Position numbers and translations under genes: made by a program. A stretch of DNA of 48,696 bases, taken from the NCBI GenBank assembly GCA_001464375.1, contig LNEW01000076.1, positions 1 to 48,696 of the forward strand, read 5' to 3'. Positions 40,521-48,696 of this stretch are shown one piece after another. The notes under the pieces were generated by a model, which saw nothing but the letters and a program-made list of their open reading frames with translations, searched no databases and was not told where the DNA came from. This DNA comes from Rhodospirillales bacterium Ga0074136. Lineage in GTDB: Bacteria > Pseudomonadota > Alphaproteobacteria > Acetobacterales > Acetobacteraceae. Position 1 is the first letter of the stretch. Every line of letters begins with the position of its first letter.

Positions 40521-41300
40521 TCAGCGGAAATTCACCACCACGGCGCCGAGGCCCTCGACCGACAGGCGCCAGGTCTCCCCGGCGCGCGGTGCGATCGGCG
40601 CGGCGGGGCCCATCAGCGCCACCTGGTCGCCCACGCGCAGCGGCCGGCCTTCGGCGGCGAGGTCCCGCGCCAGGCCGGCGAGCAACGTGGCGGGCGGCGT
40701 GGCAAGGCCAAGCCCCGGCAGGCTGGCCGCCGTGCCGTGGTTCGCCTGCAGCGTCGCGCCGGCGTCCAGGGCGGCCACATCGTGCAGCGGCACCGCGGCG
40801 CCCACCACGCCCAGCCTGACGCCGAGATTGCCCGCGCGACGCGACGCCGCATCCAGGCCCGCCGGCATGGCCGCGAGGTCGAGCAGCACCAGGAAGGGTG
40901 CGACGGTGCCGACGTGCCCGCGTGGATCGGGCGCGCCTTCGGCGCCCTCGCGCCCGATCGTCAGCAGCAGGGCCGGTGCGATGGCGGGGCGCGCCGCGTA
41001 GCCGGCCTCGATCGTGGCGCCGGAGCGTTCGCGGAAATTCGCGTGGAACAGCGCACCGCGCAGCGGCGGCGCGACCTCGGCGGCGAGCACGATGCCCTCG
41101 ATGTCACCCCAGGGCTGCGCCAGCATGCCGGCCAGCCGCTGCTGCGCGCAGCCTGCATCCGTGCCGGGCGCGAAGGCCTGCGGAACGCGGCGTTCCAGCA
41201 ATGCTCGGGCGAAGTGCGCGACCTCCGCCAATTCCGGGCAGGCGGCCTGCGCCGGCGCGGCGGCGACCGCCAGCGCGAGCGCGGCCGCCGCGAGCCTCAT
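40521..41300 (-). CDS. Secreted hydratase-like paralogue, probable pseudoenzyme
   Basis: ATG 41300 overlaps the proA stop as ATGA, giving 259 residues. A signal peptide ([19 protein letters not shown]) is followed by the same plan as the neighbour: [62 protein letters not shown] and [12 protein letters not shown]. Both Cys positions (21, 51) match the paralogue. The catalytic Lys region is GIVLAAEV (no Lys), and the metal-ligand motif is AIAPALLL instead of IESDF, so both acids are gone. It may bind ligand without catalysis, or regulate or partner its active paralogue. The 132-bp gap to the next gene holds no gene. Confidence 0.8.
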   Translation of the reverse strand: MRLAAAALALAVAAAPAQAACPELAEVAHFARALLERRVPQAFAPGTDAGCAQQRLAGMLAQPWGDIEGIVLAAEVAPPLRGALFHANFRERSGATIEAGYAARPAIAPALLLTIGREGAEGAPDPRGHVGTVAPFLVLLDLAAMPAGLDAASRRAGNLGVRLGVVGAAVPLHDVAALDAGATLQANHGTAASLPGLGLATPPATLLAGLARDLAAEGRPLRVGDQVALMGPAAPIAPRAGETWRLSVEGLGAVVVNFR

Positions 41301-42562
41301 GGCCGCGTCTGGCCGGTGCCGATCACCTGGTAGCGATAGGTGCAGAGCTGTTCGAGCCCGACCGGCCCGCGCGCATGCATCCGTCCGGTGGCGATGCCGA
41401 TCTCCGCGCCGAAGCCGAATTCGCCGCCGTCGCAGAATTGGGTCGAGGCGTTCCACAGCCCGACCGCGGAATCGATGCCGTCGAGGAAGGCGCGTGCCGC
41501 GGCGGCGTCCTCGGTGACGATCGCCTCGGTGTGCTCCGAGCCGAAGCGGCGGATGTGGTCGAGCGCCTGGGGCAGCCCGTCGACGACCTTCACGGACAGG
41601 ATGGCGTCGAGCCATTCGGTGCCGAAGTCGGCCTCCGTCGCGGCGGGCAGGTCGGGCACGATTGCACGCGCACGGTCATCGGCGCGGAAGTCGCAGCCGA
41701 GGGCGCGCAGGTCCGCCACCAGCAGCGGCAGCAGCGCGGGCGCGATGGCGGCGTCGATCAACAGCGTCTCGGTCGCGCCGCAGACGCCGGTGCGGCGCAT
41801 CTTCGCGTTCGCCAGCACCGCGCGCGCCATGGCCGGATCGGCAGCTTCGTGGATGTAGGTGTGGCAAAGCCCCTCGGCATGCGCCAGCACCGGTACGCGG
41901 GCTTCCTCCAGCACGCGCGTGACCAGGCCCTTGCCGCCGCGCGGCACGATCAGGTCGATCAGGCCGGCGGCGCGCAGCATGGCGCCGACGAAGCCGCGGT
42001 CTGCGGTGGGGGCCACCTGCACCGCCGCTTCCGGCAGGCCGGCGGCGCGCAGGCCCTCGGCGAGGCACGCATGGATGGCGAGCGCCGATCGCGTGCTCTC
42101 GGACCCGCCGCGCAGGATCACGGCATTGCCCGACTTCAGGCAGAGCGCAGCGGCATCCGCCGTGACGTTCGGCCGGCTTTCGAAGATCATGCCGATCACG
42201 CCGAGCGGCTGCGCGACGCGCCGGAACACCAGGCCGTTGGGCCGCGTCCATTCGGCCAGCACGCGCCCCACGGGGTCGGGCAGGGCAGCGACCTCCTCCA
42301 GCCCGACGGCCATCGCCTCGATGCGCGCCGGGGTCAGCGTGAGGCGGTCGCGGAAGGCCGCGGTGAGGCCGGGCGCGGCTTCGACATCGGCGGCATTGGC
42401 AACCAGGATCGTCGCCGCATGGCGGCGCAGCGCCGCGGCCGCTTCCGCCAGCGCCAGGTCCTTCGCCGGCGACGGGGCGCGCGCAATGACAGCGGCAGCC
42501 ACGCGCGCGGCGTGGGCTGCGGTGTCGAGAAGGCGGGCGGCGTCGGGGGCGATGGCGTTCAC
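41297..42562 (-). CDS. proA: Gamma-glutamyl phosphate reductase (glutamate-5-semialdehyde dehydrogenase)
   Basis: GTG 42562 with GGAGA about 10 nt upstream gives 421 residues, the usual length; the ATG frame at 42643 adds unrelated residues. Motifs include [56 protein letters not shown] and the catalytic-Cys region [20 protein letters not shown]-terminal [20 protein letters not shown] is also typical. It reduces gamma-glutamyl phosphate with NADPH in proline synthesis. proB is 1.6 kb upstream, separated by two unrelated genes, although the two are usually adjacent. Confidence 0.96.
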   Translation of the reverse strand: MNAIAPDAARLLDTAAHAARVAAAVIARAPSPAKDLALAEAAAALRRHAATILVANAADVEAAPGLTAAFRDRLTLTPARIEAMAVGLEEVAALPDPVGRVLAEWTRPNGLVFRRVAQPLGVIGMIFESRPNVTADAAALCLKSGNAVILRGGSESTRSALAIHACLAEGLRAAGLPEAAVQVAPTADRGFVGAMLRAAGLIDLIVPRGGKGLVTRVLEEARVPVLAHAEGLCHTYIHEAADPAMARAVLANAKMRRTGVCGATETLLIDAAIAPALLPLLVADLRALGCDFRADDRARAIVPDLPAATEADFGTEWLDAILSVKVVDGLPQALDHIRRFGSEHTEAIVTEDAAAARAFLDGIDSAVGLWNASTQFCDGGEFGFGAEIGIATGRMHARGPVGLEQLCTYRYQVIGTGQTRP

Positions 42563-42662
42563 GGTCTGGGTCTCCGGGGCGCAGACGTATCGCGCCGCGC
42601 GCGCGGGGGGAAGCGCGTTGGCGCCACGATCCCTGGACGCCATGCCGCGCCGCGCGGACGCG

Positions 42663-43640
42663 CTAATCGATGCGGATGCCGCTCTCGCGGATGATGGGTT
42701 CCCACTTCGTGCGCTCGACCGCGAGCGCTTCGGTCATCTGCGCCGGCGTGCTCCAGCGCGGCTCCAGGCCGTTGCGGTTGAGCACCGCGGTCGCGTCGGC
42801 ATCGTTCAGCGCCACGCGCATCGCGGCGTTGATCCGTGCGAGGGCCGGCTCTGGCGTGCCGCGCGGCGCCAGCACCCCGTACCAGGACGGCACGTCGAAG
42901 CCTGGCACGCCGGATTCCGCGACGGTCGGCAGCTCGGGCATCAGGCGCGATCGTTCGGCGTGCGGCACCGCCAGCGCGCGCAGCTTGTCCTCGCGCACCT
43001 GCGCCAGGACGGAGGCTGCGGTGGCGAAGGAGAAGTCGACACGCCCGGCGAGCAGGTCTGTCACCACCAGCCCGCCGCCGCGGTAATGCACCGGCGTCGT
43101 CTCGATGCCGGCCATGCGGTCGAACAGCAGCCCCGCGAGGTGCGGCCCGCCGACAATGCCGCTGGTGCCGTAGGAAAGCCGCCCGGGCGCGGCCTTCGCC
43201 GCGGCCACCAGGTCGGCGACGCTGCGCCAGGGCCGGTCCATCGGCAGCACGAGGATGTTGAACAGGTCCACCGCAATTGAGATCGGCACCAGGTCGCGCG
43301 CCGGGTCGATCGGCAGGCGCACCACCATCGGGCTGACCACCAGCGCGCCGAGCGTCGCCAGCAGCAGCGTGTGGCCGTCGGCCGGGCTGCGGGCGACCAC
43401 CTCGGAGGCGATGTTGCTGCCGGCACCGGGGCGGTTCTCGACGATGACGGGCTGGCCCAGCGCCTCGCCCATCTTGGGGGCGATGGCGCGGGCGGAGATG
43501 TCGGTGGCGCCGCCGGGCGTGAAGCCCACGATCAGGCGCAGCGGGCGCGAGGGGAAGGTGTCCTGCGCGAAGGCGGGTGCGGCCAGGGGCAGGGCGCCGG
43601 CGGCCAGCAGGGCGCGGCGGCGGATGGCGTGGGTGGTCAT
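42663..43640 (-). CDS. TctC/Bug-family periplasmic solute receptor (third copy)
   Basis: ATG 43640, with GGGGAGAT about 8 nt upstream, gives 325 residues. A signal peptide ([18 protein letters not shown]) and the Bug core are clear: [58 protein letters not shown] and [20 protein letters not shown]. It is unaccompanied by TctA or TctB genes and is inserted between proB and proA. It is not closely similar to the two copies at 6055 and 9017, so it is not a recent duplication of them. Confidence 0.92.
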   Translation of the reverse strand: MTTHAIRRRALLAAGALPLAAPAFAQDTFPSRPLRLIVGFTPGGATDISARAIAPKMGEALGQPVIVENRPGAGSNIASEVVARSPADGHTLLLATLGALVVSPMVVRLPIDPARDLVPISIAVDLFNILVLPMDRPWRSVADLVAAAKAAPGRLSYGTSGIVGGPHLAGLLFDRMAGIETTPVHYRGGGLVVTDLLAGRVDFSFATAASVLAQVREDKLRALAVPHAERSRLMPELPTVAESGVPGFDVPSWYGVLAPRGTPEPALARINAAMRVALNDADATAVLNRNGLEPRWSTPAQMTEALAVERTKWEPIIRESGIRID

Positions 43641-43827
43641 GGCGTGATCTCCCCGGGTCGATTGTCGTTGGCGCCATCTTCGCACGATCTGCCCGCGTGC
43701 CGAAACCGCGGCAGCTATGACGGCCATAGCGCAGGCCTATTGGCGGACGGAGCGTGACCAACCCAGCTGTTGTGGCGAAGTGATGGATAGGACGCGTCCG
43801 CCATCACCCAGAACAAGGACAACAGAC

Positions 43828-44142
43828 ATGATCCGCACTTCCTTCCGCGCCGGCGCTGCCGCCGCTTTCGTCATCCTGGGCAGCCAGGCCGTGCAGGCGA
43901 ATGAGTGGCTCGCCGTGCCGCAGGCCTATGTCGAGGGCAGCGGCGAGAACGCCTCCGTCGCCTATGCCGGCAGCCGCCCGGCCGGTGTCACGCTGCCGGG
44001 TTCGGTGGTGACCGGAAGCGGCATGAACCAGTCGGTGACGCTGCGGACGCCGCCGGCGCCCTCGACGCGCAACTTCACGGCGGTGGTCGAGGGTTCGGGC
44101 GAGAACCAGACCGTGCGGCACATCCCGCTGCCGCGCGGCTGA
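43828..44142 (+). CDS. Small secreted protein with three GSGxN-type repeats
   Basis: ATG 43828 with AAGGA 8 nt upstream gives 104 residues; a longer frame from 43717 has no ribosome site. A signal peptide (GAAAAFVILGSQAVQA) leaves a mature chain of about 80 residues. That chain holds three spaced units: VEGSGENASVAYAG, VTGSGMNQSVTLRT and VEGSGENQTVRHI, each V-x-G-S-G-x-N-x-(S/T)-V. The repeats predict short beta hairpins, so a small beta-structured periplasmic or surface protein is likely. I do not recognise the family. It lies opposite in strand to its neighbours, 2 nt from the end of proB. Confidence 0.75.
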   Translation: MIRTSFRAGAAAAFVILGSQAVQANEWLAVPQAYVEGSGENASVAYAGSRPAGVTLPGSVVTGSGMNQSVTLRTPPAPSTRNFTAVVEGSGENQTVRHIPLPRG

Positions 44143-44143
44143 G

Positions 44144-45271
44144 CTACAGCAGGACGAGGTCGTCCCGGTGGATGATCTCGTCCCGCCCGCGCCAGCCGAG
44201 GATGGCTTCCAGTTCCTCGGACCGGTGACCGGCGATCAGGCGCGCGGCCTCGGCATCATAGGCCGACAGGCCGCGCGCCACTTCGCGCCCGGCGTCGTCG
44301 CGCACGCTGATCGGGTCGCCGCGTTCGAAACTGCCTGCCACGGCGCGCACGCCGGCCGGCAGCAGCGATGACCCGCGCGCCAGCGCCCGCGCCGCCCCCG
44401 CATCGACCGTGAGCGTGCCGAGCGGCGCAAGGCTTCCAGCGATCCAGCGCTTGCGCGCGGTGCGCCCTTCGGGTGCCGCGAGGAACCAGGTGCAGCGCGC
44501 GCCATCCAGCAGCGCGGCCAGCGGATTGTCCCGCTGGCCGAGTGCGATCGCCATCGCGCAGCCGGCGCCGGTCGCGATGCGCGCGGCGATCAACTTGGTG
44601 CGCATGCCGCCCGAGGAATAACCGGGCGGTGGGTCGCCGCCCATCGCCATGATCTCCTCCGTGATGCGATCGACGGTGGGGATATGCGCCGCGGCCGGGT
44701 CGCGCCGCGGGTCGGCGGTGTACAGGCCATCGATGTCCGACAGCAGCACCAGCGCGTCGGCGCTGATCATCTCCGCCACGCGCGCGGCCAGGCGGTCATT
44801 GTCGCCGAAGCGGATCTCGGCGGTGGCGACGGTGTCGTTCTCGTTGATGACCGGCACGCAGCCGAGGCCGAGAAGCGTGCTGATCGTGGCGCGCGCATTG
44901 AGGTAGCGGCGGCGGTCCTCGGAATCCTCCAGCGTGAGCAGCAGTTGCGCGGCGTTCATGCCGTGGGCGGACAGCGCATCCTGCCAGGCGCCGGCCAGGC
45001 GGATCTGCCCGACCGCGGCGGCCGCCTGTTTTTCCTCGAGCCGTAGCGCGCGGCGCGTCAGTCCGAGCGCGCGGCGCGCCAGCGAAATGGCGCCTGAGGA
45101 GACCAGCACGACCTCCGCGCCTGTCGCCCGCAGCGCCGCGACGTCTGCCGCAACCGAGGCCAGCCAGGCGGCACGCGGCGCGGCCGTCGCTTCCTCCACC
45201 ACCAGGGCGGAGCCGATCTTGACGACGATGCGCTTGCCCTGCGCGAGGGAAGGGGCGGCGGGATCGATCAT
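44144..45271 (-). CDS. proB: Glutamate 5-kinase
   Basis: ATG 45271 ([20 protein letters not shown]) gives 375 residues. The amino-acid-kinase domain has [65 protein letters not shown] and [19 protein letters not shown] domain occupies the last about 90 residues ([37 protein letters not shown]). It phosphorylates glutamate at the gamma carboxyl in the first step of proline synthesis and is usually inhibited by proline. In the conserved order it should sit between obg and proA; here both junctions contain extra genes. Confidence 0.96.
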   Translation of the reverse strand: MIDPAAPSLAQGKRIVVKIGSALVVEEATAAPRAAWLASVAADVAALRATGAEVVLVSSGAISLARRALGLTRRALRLEEKQAAAAVGQIRLAGAWQDALSAHGMNAAQLLLTLEDSEDRRRYLNARATISTLLGLGCVPVINENDTVATAEIRFGDNDRLAARVAEMISADALVLLSDIDGLYTADPRRDPAAAHIPTVDRITEEIMAMGGDPPPGYSSGGMRTKLIAARIATGAGCAMAIALGQRDNPLAALLDGARCTWFLAAPEGRTARKRWIAGSLAPLGTLTVDAGAARALARGSSLLPAGVRAVAGSFERGDPISVRDDAGREVARGLSAYDAEAARLIAGHRSEELEAILGWRGRDEIIHRDDLVLL

Positions 45272-45397
45272 GGCGCGGGGCTGTAGCATGCGGGACGGGC
45301 GGCCTGAAGGCGGGACGCGCGACCCGGCAATGTCGCTTGCCCCGGGCGTGCGGGGGCCTATCGTGCGGTGCACAACGACATCACAGGGAGACAGCCC

Positions 45398-45883
45398 ATG
45401 GCGGACCTCATCATCGTCGCCTACCCGGACGAGAAGACGGCGGAAGCCGCGCGCGCCAGGCTGATGGAGCTGCAGAAGGAATACCTGATCGAGCTCGGCG
45501 ACGCGGTGATCGCCGAGCGTGTGGCGGACGGGTCGGTCAAGCTGCACCAGTTGATCAACACCACCGCGGCCGGTGCGGCCGGCGGGGCCATGTGGGGCAC
45601 CCTGATCGGGCTGCTGTTCCTGAACCCGCTGCTGGGCGCGGCGGCGGGCGCGGGTGCGGGGGCGCTGAGCGGCTACCTGACCGATGTCGGCATCGACGAC
45701 AAGTTCATGAAGAGCGCGGCGGAATCCCTCACACCCGGCCAGGCGGCGCTGTGCGTCCTGGTACGCAAGGTGACGGCCGACAAGGTGCTGCCGGCCATGG
45801 CGCAGTTCGGCGGCACGGTGCTGCGGACCAACATGACGACCGAGCAGGAGCAGAAGCTCCGGGATGCGCTGAAGGCAAGCTGA
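45398..45883 (+). CDS. DUF1269 membrane protein
   Basis: ATG 45398 ([20 protein letters not shown]) follows AGGGAG and gives 161 residues. The family features are the N-terminal ferredoxin-like strand, the [20 protein letters not shown] segment, a Gly/Ala-rich hydrophobic stretch ([20 protein letters not shown]) and the C-terminal [23 protein letters not shown]1269 proteins are common in alphaproteobacteria and look like glycine-zipper membrane proteins; their function is unknown, with a stress link often suspected. It is inserted on the opposite strand between obg and proB. Confidence 0.88.
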   Translation: MADLIIVAYPDEKTAEAARARLMELQKEYLIELGDAVIAERVADGSVKLHQLINTTAAGAAGGAMWGTLIGLLFLNPLLGAAAGAGAGALSGYLTDVGIDDKFMKSAAESLTPGQAALCVLVRKVTADKVLPAMAQFGGTVLRTNMTTEQEQKLRDALKAS

Positions 45884-46271
45884 ACGACGCGGCGGCGCCG
45901 GGCTGCGACAGGTCCTGCATGACGGTGCGGGAGACGGCGCGATATTCCTCCGCGACGCGCAGGTCGACACCATCCTCCAGCGCGTCGCGCGACAGCCCCG
46001 GCCAGGTGCGGGCGCGCGGCAGGGTGGGCGCCGCATCCCACGCGCCGGCTGGCCGGCGGCGATGGTCCATCCCGGTGAAGGCGCGCGCCTGCAACATGGC
46101 GCCGTCAAAAAAAAGCCGGCCGGATGCCGTGAGGCATGTCGCGCCAGGGCCGCGCGCCAGGGTGGCAGGCCGCCGCGCCCAGCGTGTGCACTTCCACCAA
46201 TCCGACGCGAGAAATTCCTGCTCCGCACGCCGGCGCGCGCAGCGGGCGCGGGTGGCGCGATGACGGATGCG
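45884..46271. other. Gap between DUF1269 and obg with a possible gene remnant
   Basis: No intact gene is evident in these 388 bp. On the minus strand a frame from 46097 reads [20 protein letters not shown] then [15 protein letters not shown] before losing character and running antisense into the DUF1269 gene. That stretch looks protein-like and may be the tail of a decayed gene. An eight-A run at 46107-46114 is the only homopolymer of note. Confidence 0.35.
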
Positions 46272-47348
<1,077 letters not shown>

Positions 47349-47618
47349 TTACTCGGCGGCCTGGGCGGCCGGCGTGACGGTGACGTGTACGCGGCCTTCG
47401 GCGCGGCGCACAAAGGTCACGCGGCCGTCGACCTTGGCATGCAGGGAGTGCTGGCGCCCGGCATAGACATTGTCGCCCGGGATCATCTTCGTGCCGCGCT
47501 GGGTCACGATGATCGACCCCGCGTTGACGGTCTGGCCGCCGAACAGCTTCACGCCGAGCCGCTTGCCCGCGCTGTCGCGCCCGTTGCGGGATGAGCCGCC
47601 TGCCTTCTTGTGAGCCAT
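47349..47618 (-). CDS. rpmA: 50S ribosomal protein L27
   Basis: An 89-residue protein beginning [20 protein letters not shown], the signature of L27, with [20 protein letters not shown] and [20 protein letters not shown]. The flexible N-terminus reaches the peptidyl-transferase centre. There is no cleavable pre-sequence of the Firmicutes type. The gene lies 12 nt downstream of rplU in the standard rplU-rpmA-obg order. Confidence 0.98.
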   Translation of the reverse strand: MAHKKAGGSSRNGRDSAGKRLGVKLFGGQTVNAGSIIVTQRGTKMIPGDNVYAGRQHSLHAKVDGRVTFVRRAEGRVHVTVTPAAQAAE

Positions 47619-47630
47619 GGTGTGTGCCCC

Positions 47631-47915
47631 TTACGCCGCGGTGATGGTGGCGATCTTCAGCACCGTCTGGTGCTGGCGATGGCCGTTCTTGCGCCGGCTG
47701 TTCTGGCGGCGGCGCTTCTTGAAGATCAGGACCTTGTCGCCGCGGTTCTGCGCGACGACCTCGGCCGTGACGGAGGCGCCGGCGACGGTGGGGGCGCCGA
47801 TCATCAGCCCGGCCTCCGTCGCGACGCAGAGCACGTCGTTGAAGGTGATGGTGGTGCCCGGGGCGGCGTCGAGCTTTTCCACGAACAGGGTGGCGTTCGG
47901 GGTGACGCGGTACTG
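47631..47915 (-). CDS. rplU: 50S ribosomal protein L21, N-terminal segment missing or displaced
   Basis: From Gln at 47915 the frame reads [20 protein letters not shown], then [20 protein letters not shown] and [20 protein letters not shown], a normal L21 body (95 residues). The expected first about 11 residues (of the type MxAVIRTGGK) are absent: upstream the frame reads ...SRACHDL, unrelated to L21. An ATG at 47923-47921 lies only 8 nt before the CAG codon and is out of frame. An internal GTG at 47882 is the first conventional start in frame. A small deletion, an assembly error or an alternative start is possible. Confidence 0.88.
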   Translation of the reverse strand, partial: QYRVTPNATLFVEKLDAAPGTTITFNDVLCVATEAGLMIGAPTVAGASVTAEVVAQNRGDKVLIFKKRRRQNSRRKNGHRQHQTVLKIATITAA

Positions 47916-48117
47916 TAGGTCATGACAGGCCCTGGATGTTTCCCGCTGCCCCTTGGGCCGGAGGCCGGGGGCGGGCGGGCAAAAGCGAAGGCGGCGGAGA
48001 TGGCGCCCCGCCGAGAGAGCGGGCGTATAGCGGTGGGGTGGACGGGGCGTCAACCGGCGATGCGCAACTCTGGGCGTTGCGCCCGGCGCGCGGGCGGATT
48101 ATAGCCGCGACCCCGTC

Positions 48118-48207
<90 letters not shown>

Positions 48208-48248
48208 AAAGGTATTCAAATTCAATCGGTTAGATAGCTAACTCCTGA

Positions 48249-48270
48249 GGGTCCACAAATGGGTCCACAA
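48249..48270. repeat. Short direct repeats beyond tRNA-Ser (candidate integrase arm sites)
   Basis: gggtccacaa occurs twice (48249-48258 and 48261-48270) separated by two bases, about 42 nt beyond the tRNA 3' end. On the other strand each unit reads TTGTGGACCC, similar in pattern to the TGTGGGCACT/TGTGGGTACC units upstream of the integrase at 21465. Such spaced TGTGG repeats next to a tRNA suggest the edge of an integrated element, but no integrase is visible here. Confidence 0.55.
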
Positions 48271-48382
48271 GATGAGCGTGTTGGCGCCCGCTGCGGCGTT
48301 ATCCTTTCAGGTGCGACCGTTGTTCATGCGTGAGTAAACTAATCCACCTTTGGCTTCGGCCGAAATTTCAGCGGGTGGGGTG

Positions 48383-48696
48383 ATGAAGGTTTGGTCCCTT
48401 GTTGCGCTCATTGCTTTGTGGGCCTTGCCTCTTTCGCAAAGCCATTCCTTAGAATTCGAGCCGCTGGAGATTGGCGGGGGCGAGCACGTCCTGTTTGCAA
48501 AGGGCCCTATACGCCTCGGAGACGATGAGCGCCTTCATCGACTTGTTGCACAATTACCGCGTGGCAGCCGAGTCACGCACATCGTCCTAAACAGTCCAGG
48601 CGGTAACCTTTATGAAGCCGCGAGTCTCGCGCAGACAGTCCGTAACTCGCGGCTAATCACAGTAGTCGCGTTGAACGATACATGTGCATCAGCTTG
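48383..48696 (+). CDS. Exported ClpP-like-fold protein (COG3904 type), partial
   Basis: ATG 48383 opens a frame that runs off the window, with 104 residues visible. A signal peptide (MKVWSLVALIALWALPLSQS) is followed by ARGPIRL-like strand FAKGPIRLGDDERLHRLVAQ, then THIVLNSPGGNLYEAASLAQ and VVALNDTCASA. SPGG and the C-A-S-A stretch match the periplasmic ClpP/SppA-superfamily proteins grouped as COG3904; the Ser in CASA is in the place of the nucleophile. The base composition appears lower in GC than the rest of the window, in keeping with transfer on an element inserted at tRNA-Ser. Confidence 0.75.
   Translation, partial: MKVWSLVALIALWALPLSQSHSLEFEPLEIGGGEHVLFAKGPIRLGDDERLHRLVAQLPRGSRVTHIVLNSPGGNLYEAASLAQTVRNSRLITVVALNDTCASA

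Noticed and set aside
45729-46097. A minus-strand frame overlapping the end of the DUF1269 gene
   Set aside because: Only a short middle stretch looks protein-like and the C-terminal third is antisense to DUF1269; kept only as a possible remnant.

Overview
The window looks like a chromosomal segment of a high-GC alphaproteobacterium, most likely an Acetobacteraceae member of the Roseomonas type. The reasons are the very high GC, three orphan TctC/Bug solute receptors, ATGA/GTGA-coupled genes throughout, and a housekeeping block in the order rplU-rpmA-obg-proB-proA-nadD-rsfS-rlmH-gpmI-envC-ctpA-deacetylase-rppH, which is largely conserved in alphaproteobacteria. The genus is an inference from gene content; no rRNA is present.

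Layout. (1) 1-1706, minus strand: one end of an apparent extracellular contractile injection system (eCIS) or phage-tail-like cluster, with a DUF4255/Pvc16-type protein, an unknown beta-rich protein and the N-terminus of a tail sheath. (2) 1947-3538: a broken chimeric insertion sequence. (3) 3587-14163: a catabolic/uptake cluster with a LysR regulator divergent from two CaiB/BaiF CoA-transferases, a crotonase, two TctC receptors, a family-5 ABC receptor, an amidase and a frameshifted alpha/beta hydrolase. No permease gene accompanies the receptors. (4) 14164-21535: a decayed integrative element carrying a P4-type integrase, an AlpA-like excisionase, a primase-polymerase with an in-frame amber codon, and small HTH proteins. 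It is riddled with IS debris (ISL3, an OrfA head, an IS481 tail and a nearly whole IS3-family copy lacking a catalytic Asp). (5) 22068-29462: maeB, an RCK-type K+ channel and several envelope or unknown proteins. (6) 29476-47923: the housekeeping block, interrupted by unusual accessory genes. These are a voltage-gated cation channel with an MDDFG filter, two tandem secreted hydratase-like proteins, a third TctC, a secreted GSG-repeat protein and a DUF1269 protein. (7) 48118-48696: tRNA-Ser(CGA), short direct repeats, and the start of an apparently lower-GC gene (ClpP-like fold), which together suggest the edge of a second island.

How it works together. The minus-strand block 47.9-29.5 kb couples ribosome biogenesis (L21, L27, Obg, RsfS, RlmH), proline synthesis (ProB, ProA), NAD synthesis (NadD), glycolysis (GpmI) and cell-wall turnover (EnvC, CtpA, deacetylase) through overlapping or near-abutting genes. 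The most unusual points are the paired periplasmic FAH/MhpD-like proteins behind proA (one with its catalytic residues, one without), the cation-channel filter, apparent AUA and possibly AUC start codons for rsfS and rlmH, and a missing N-terminal segment in rplU. Everything was read by eye from sequence; no database search was possible.
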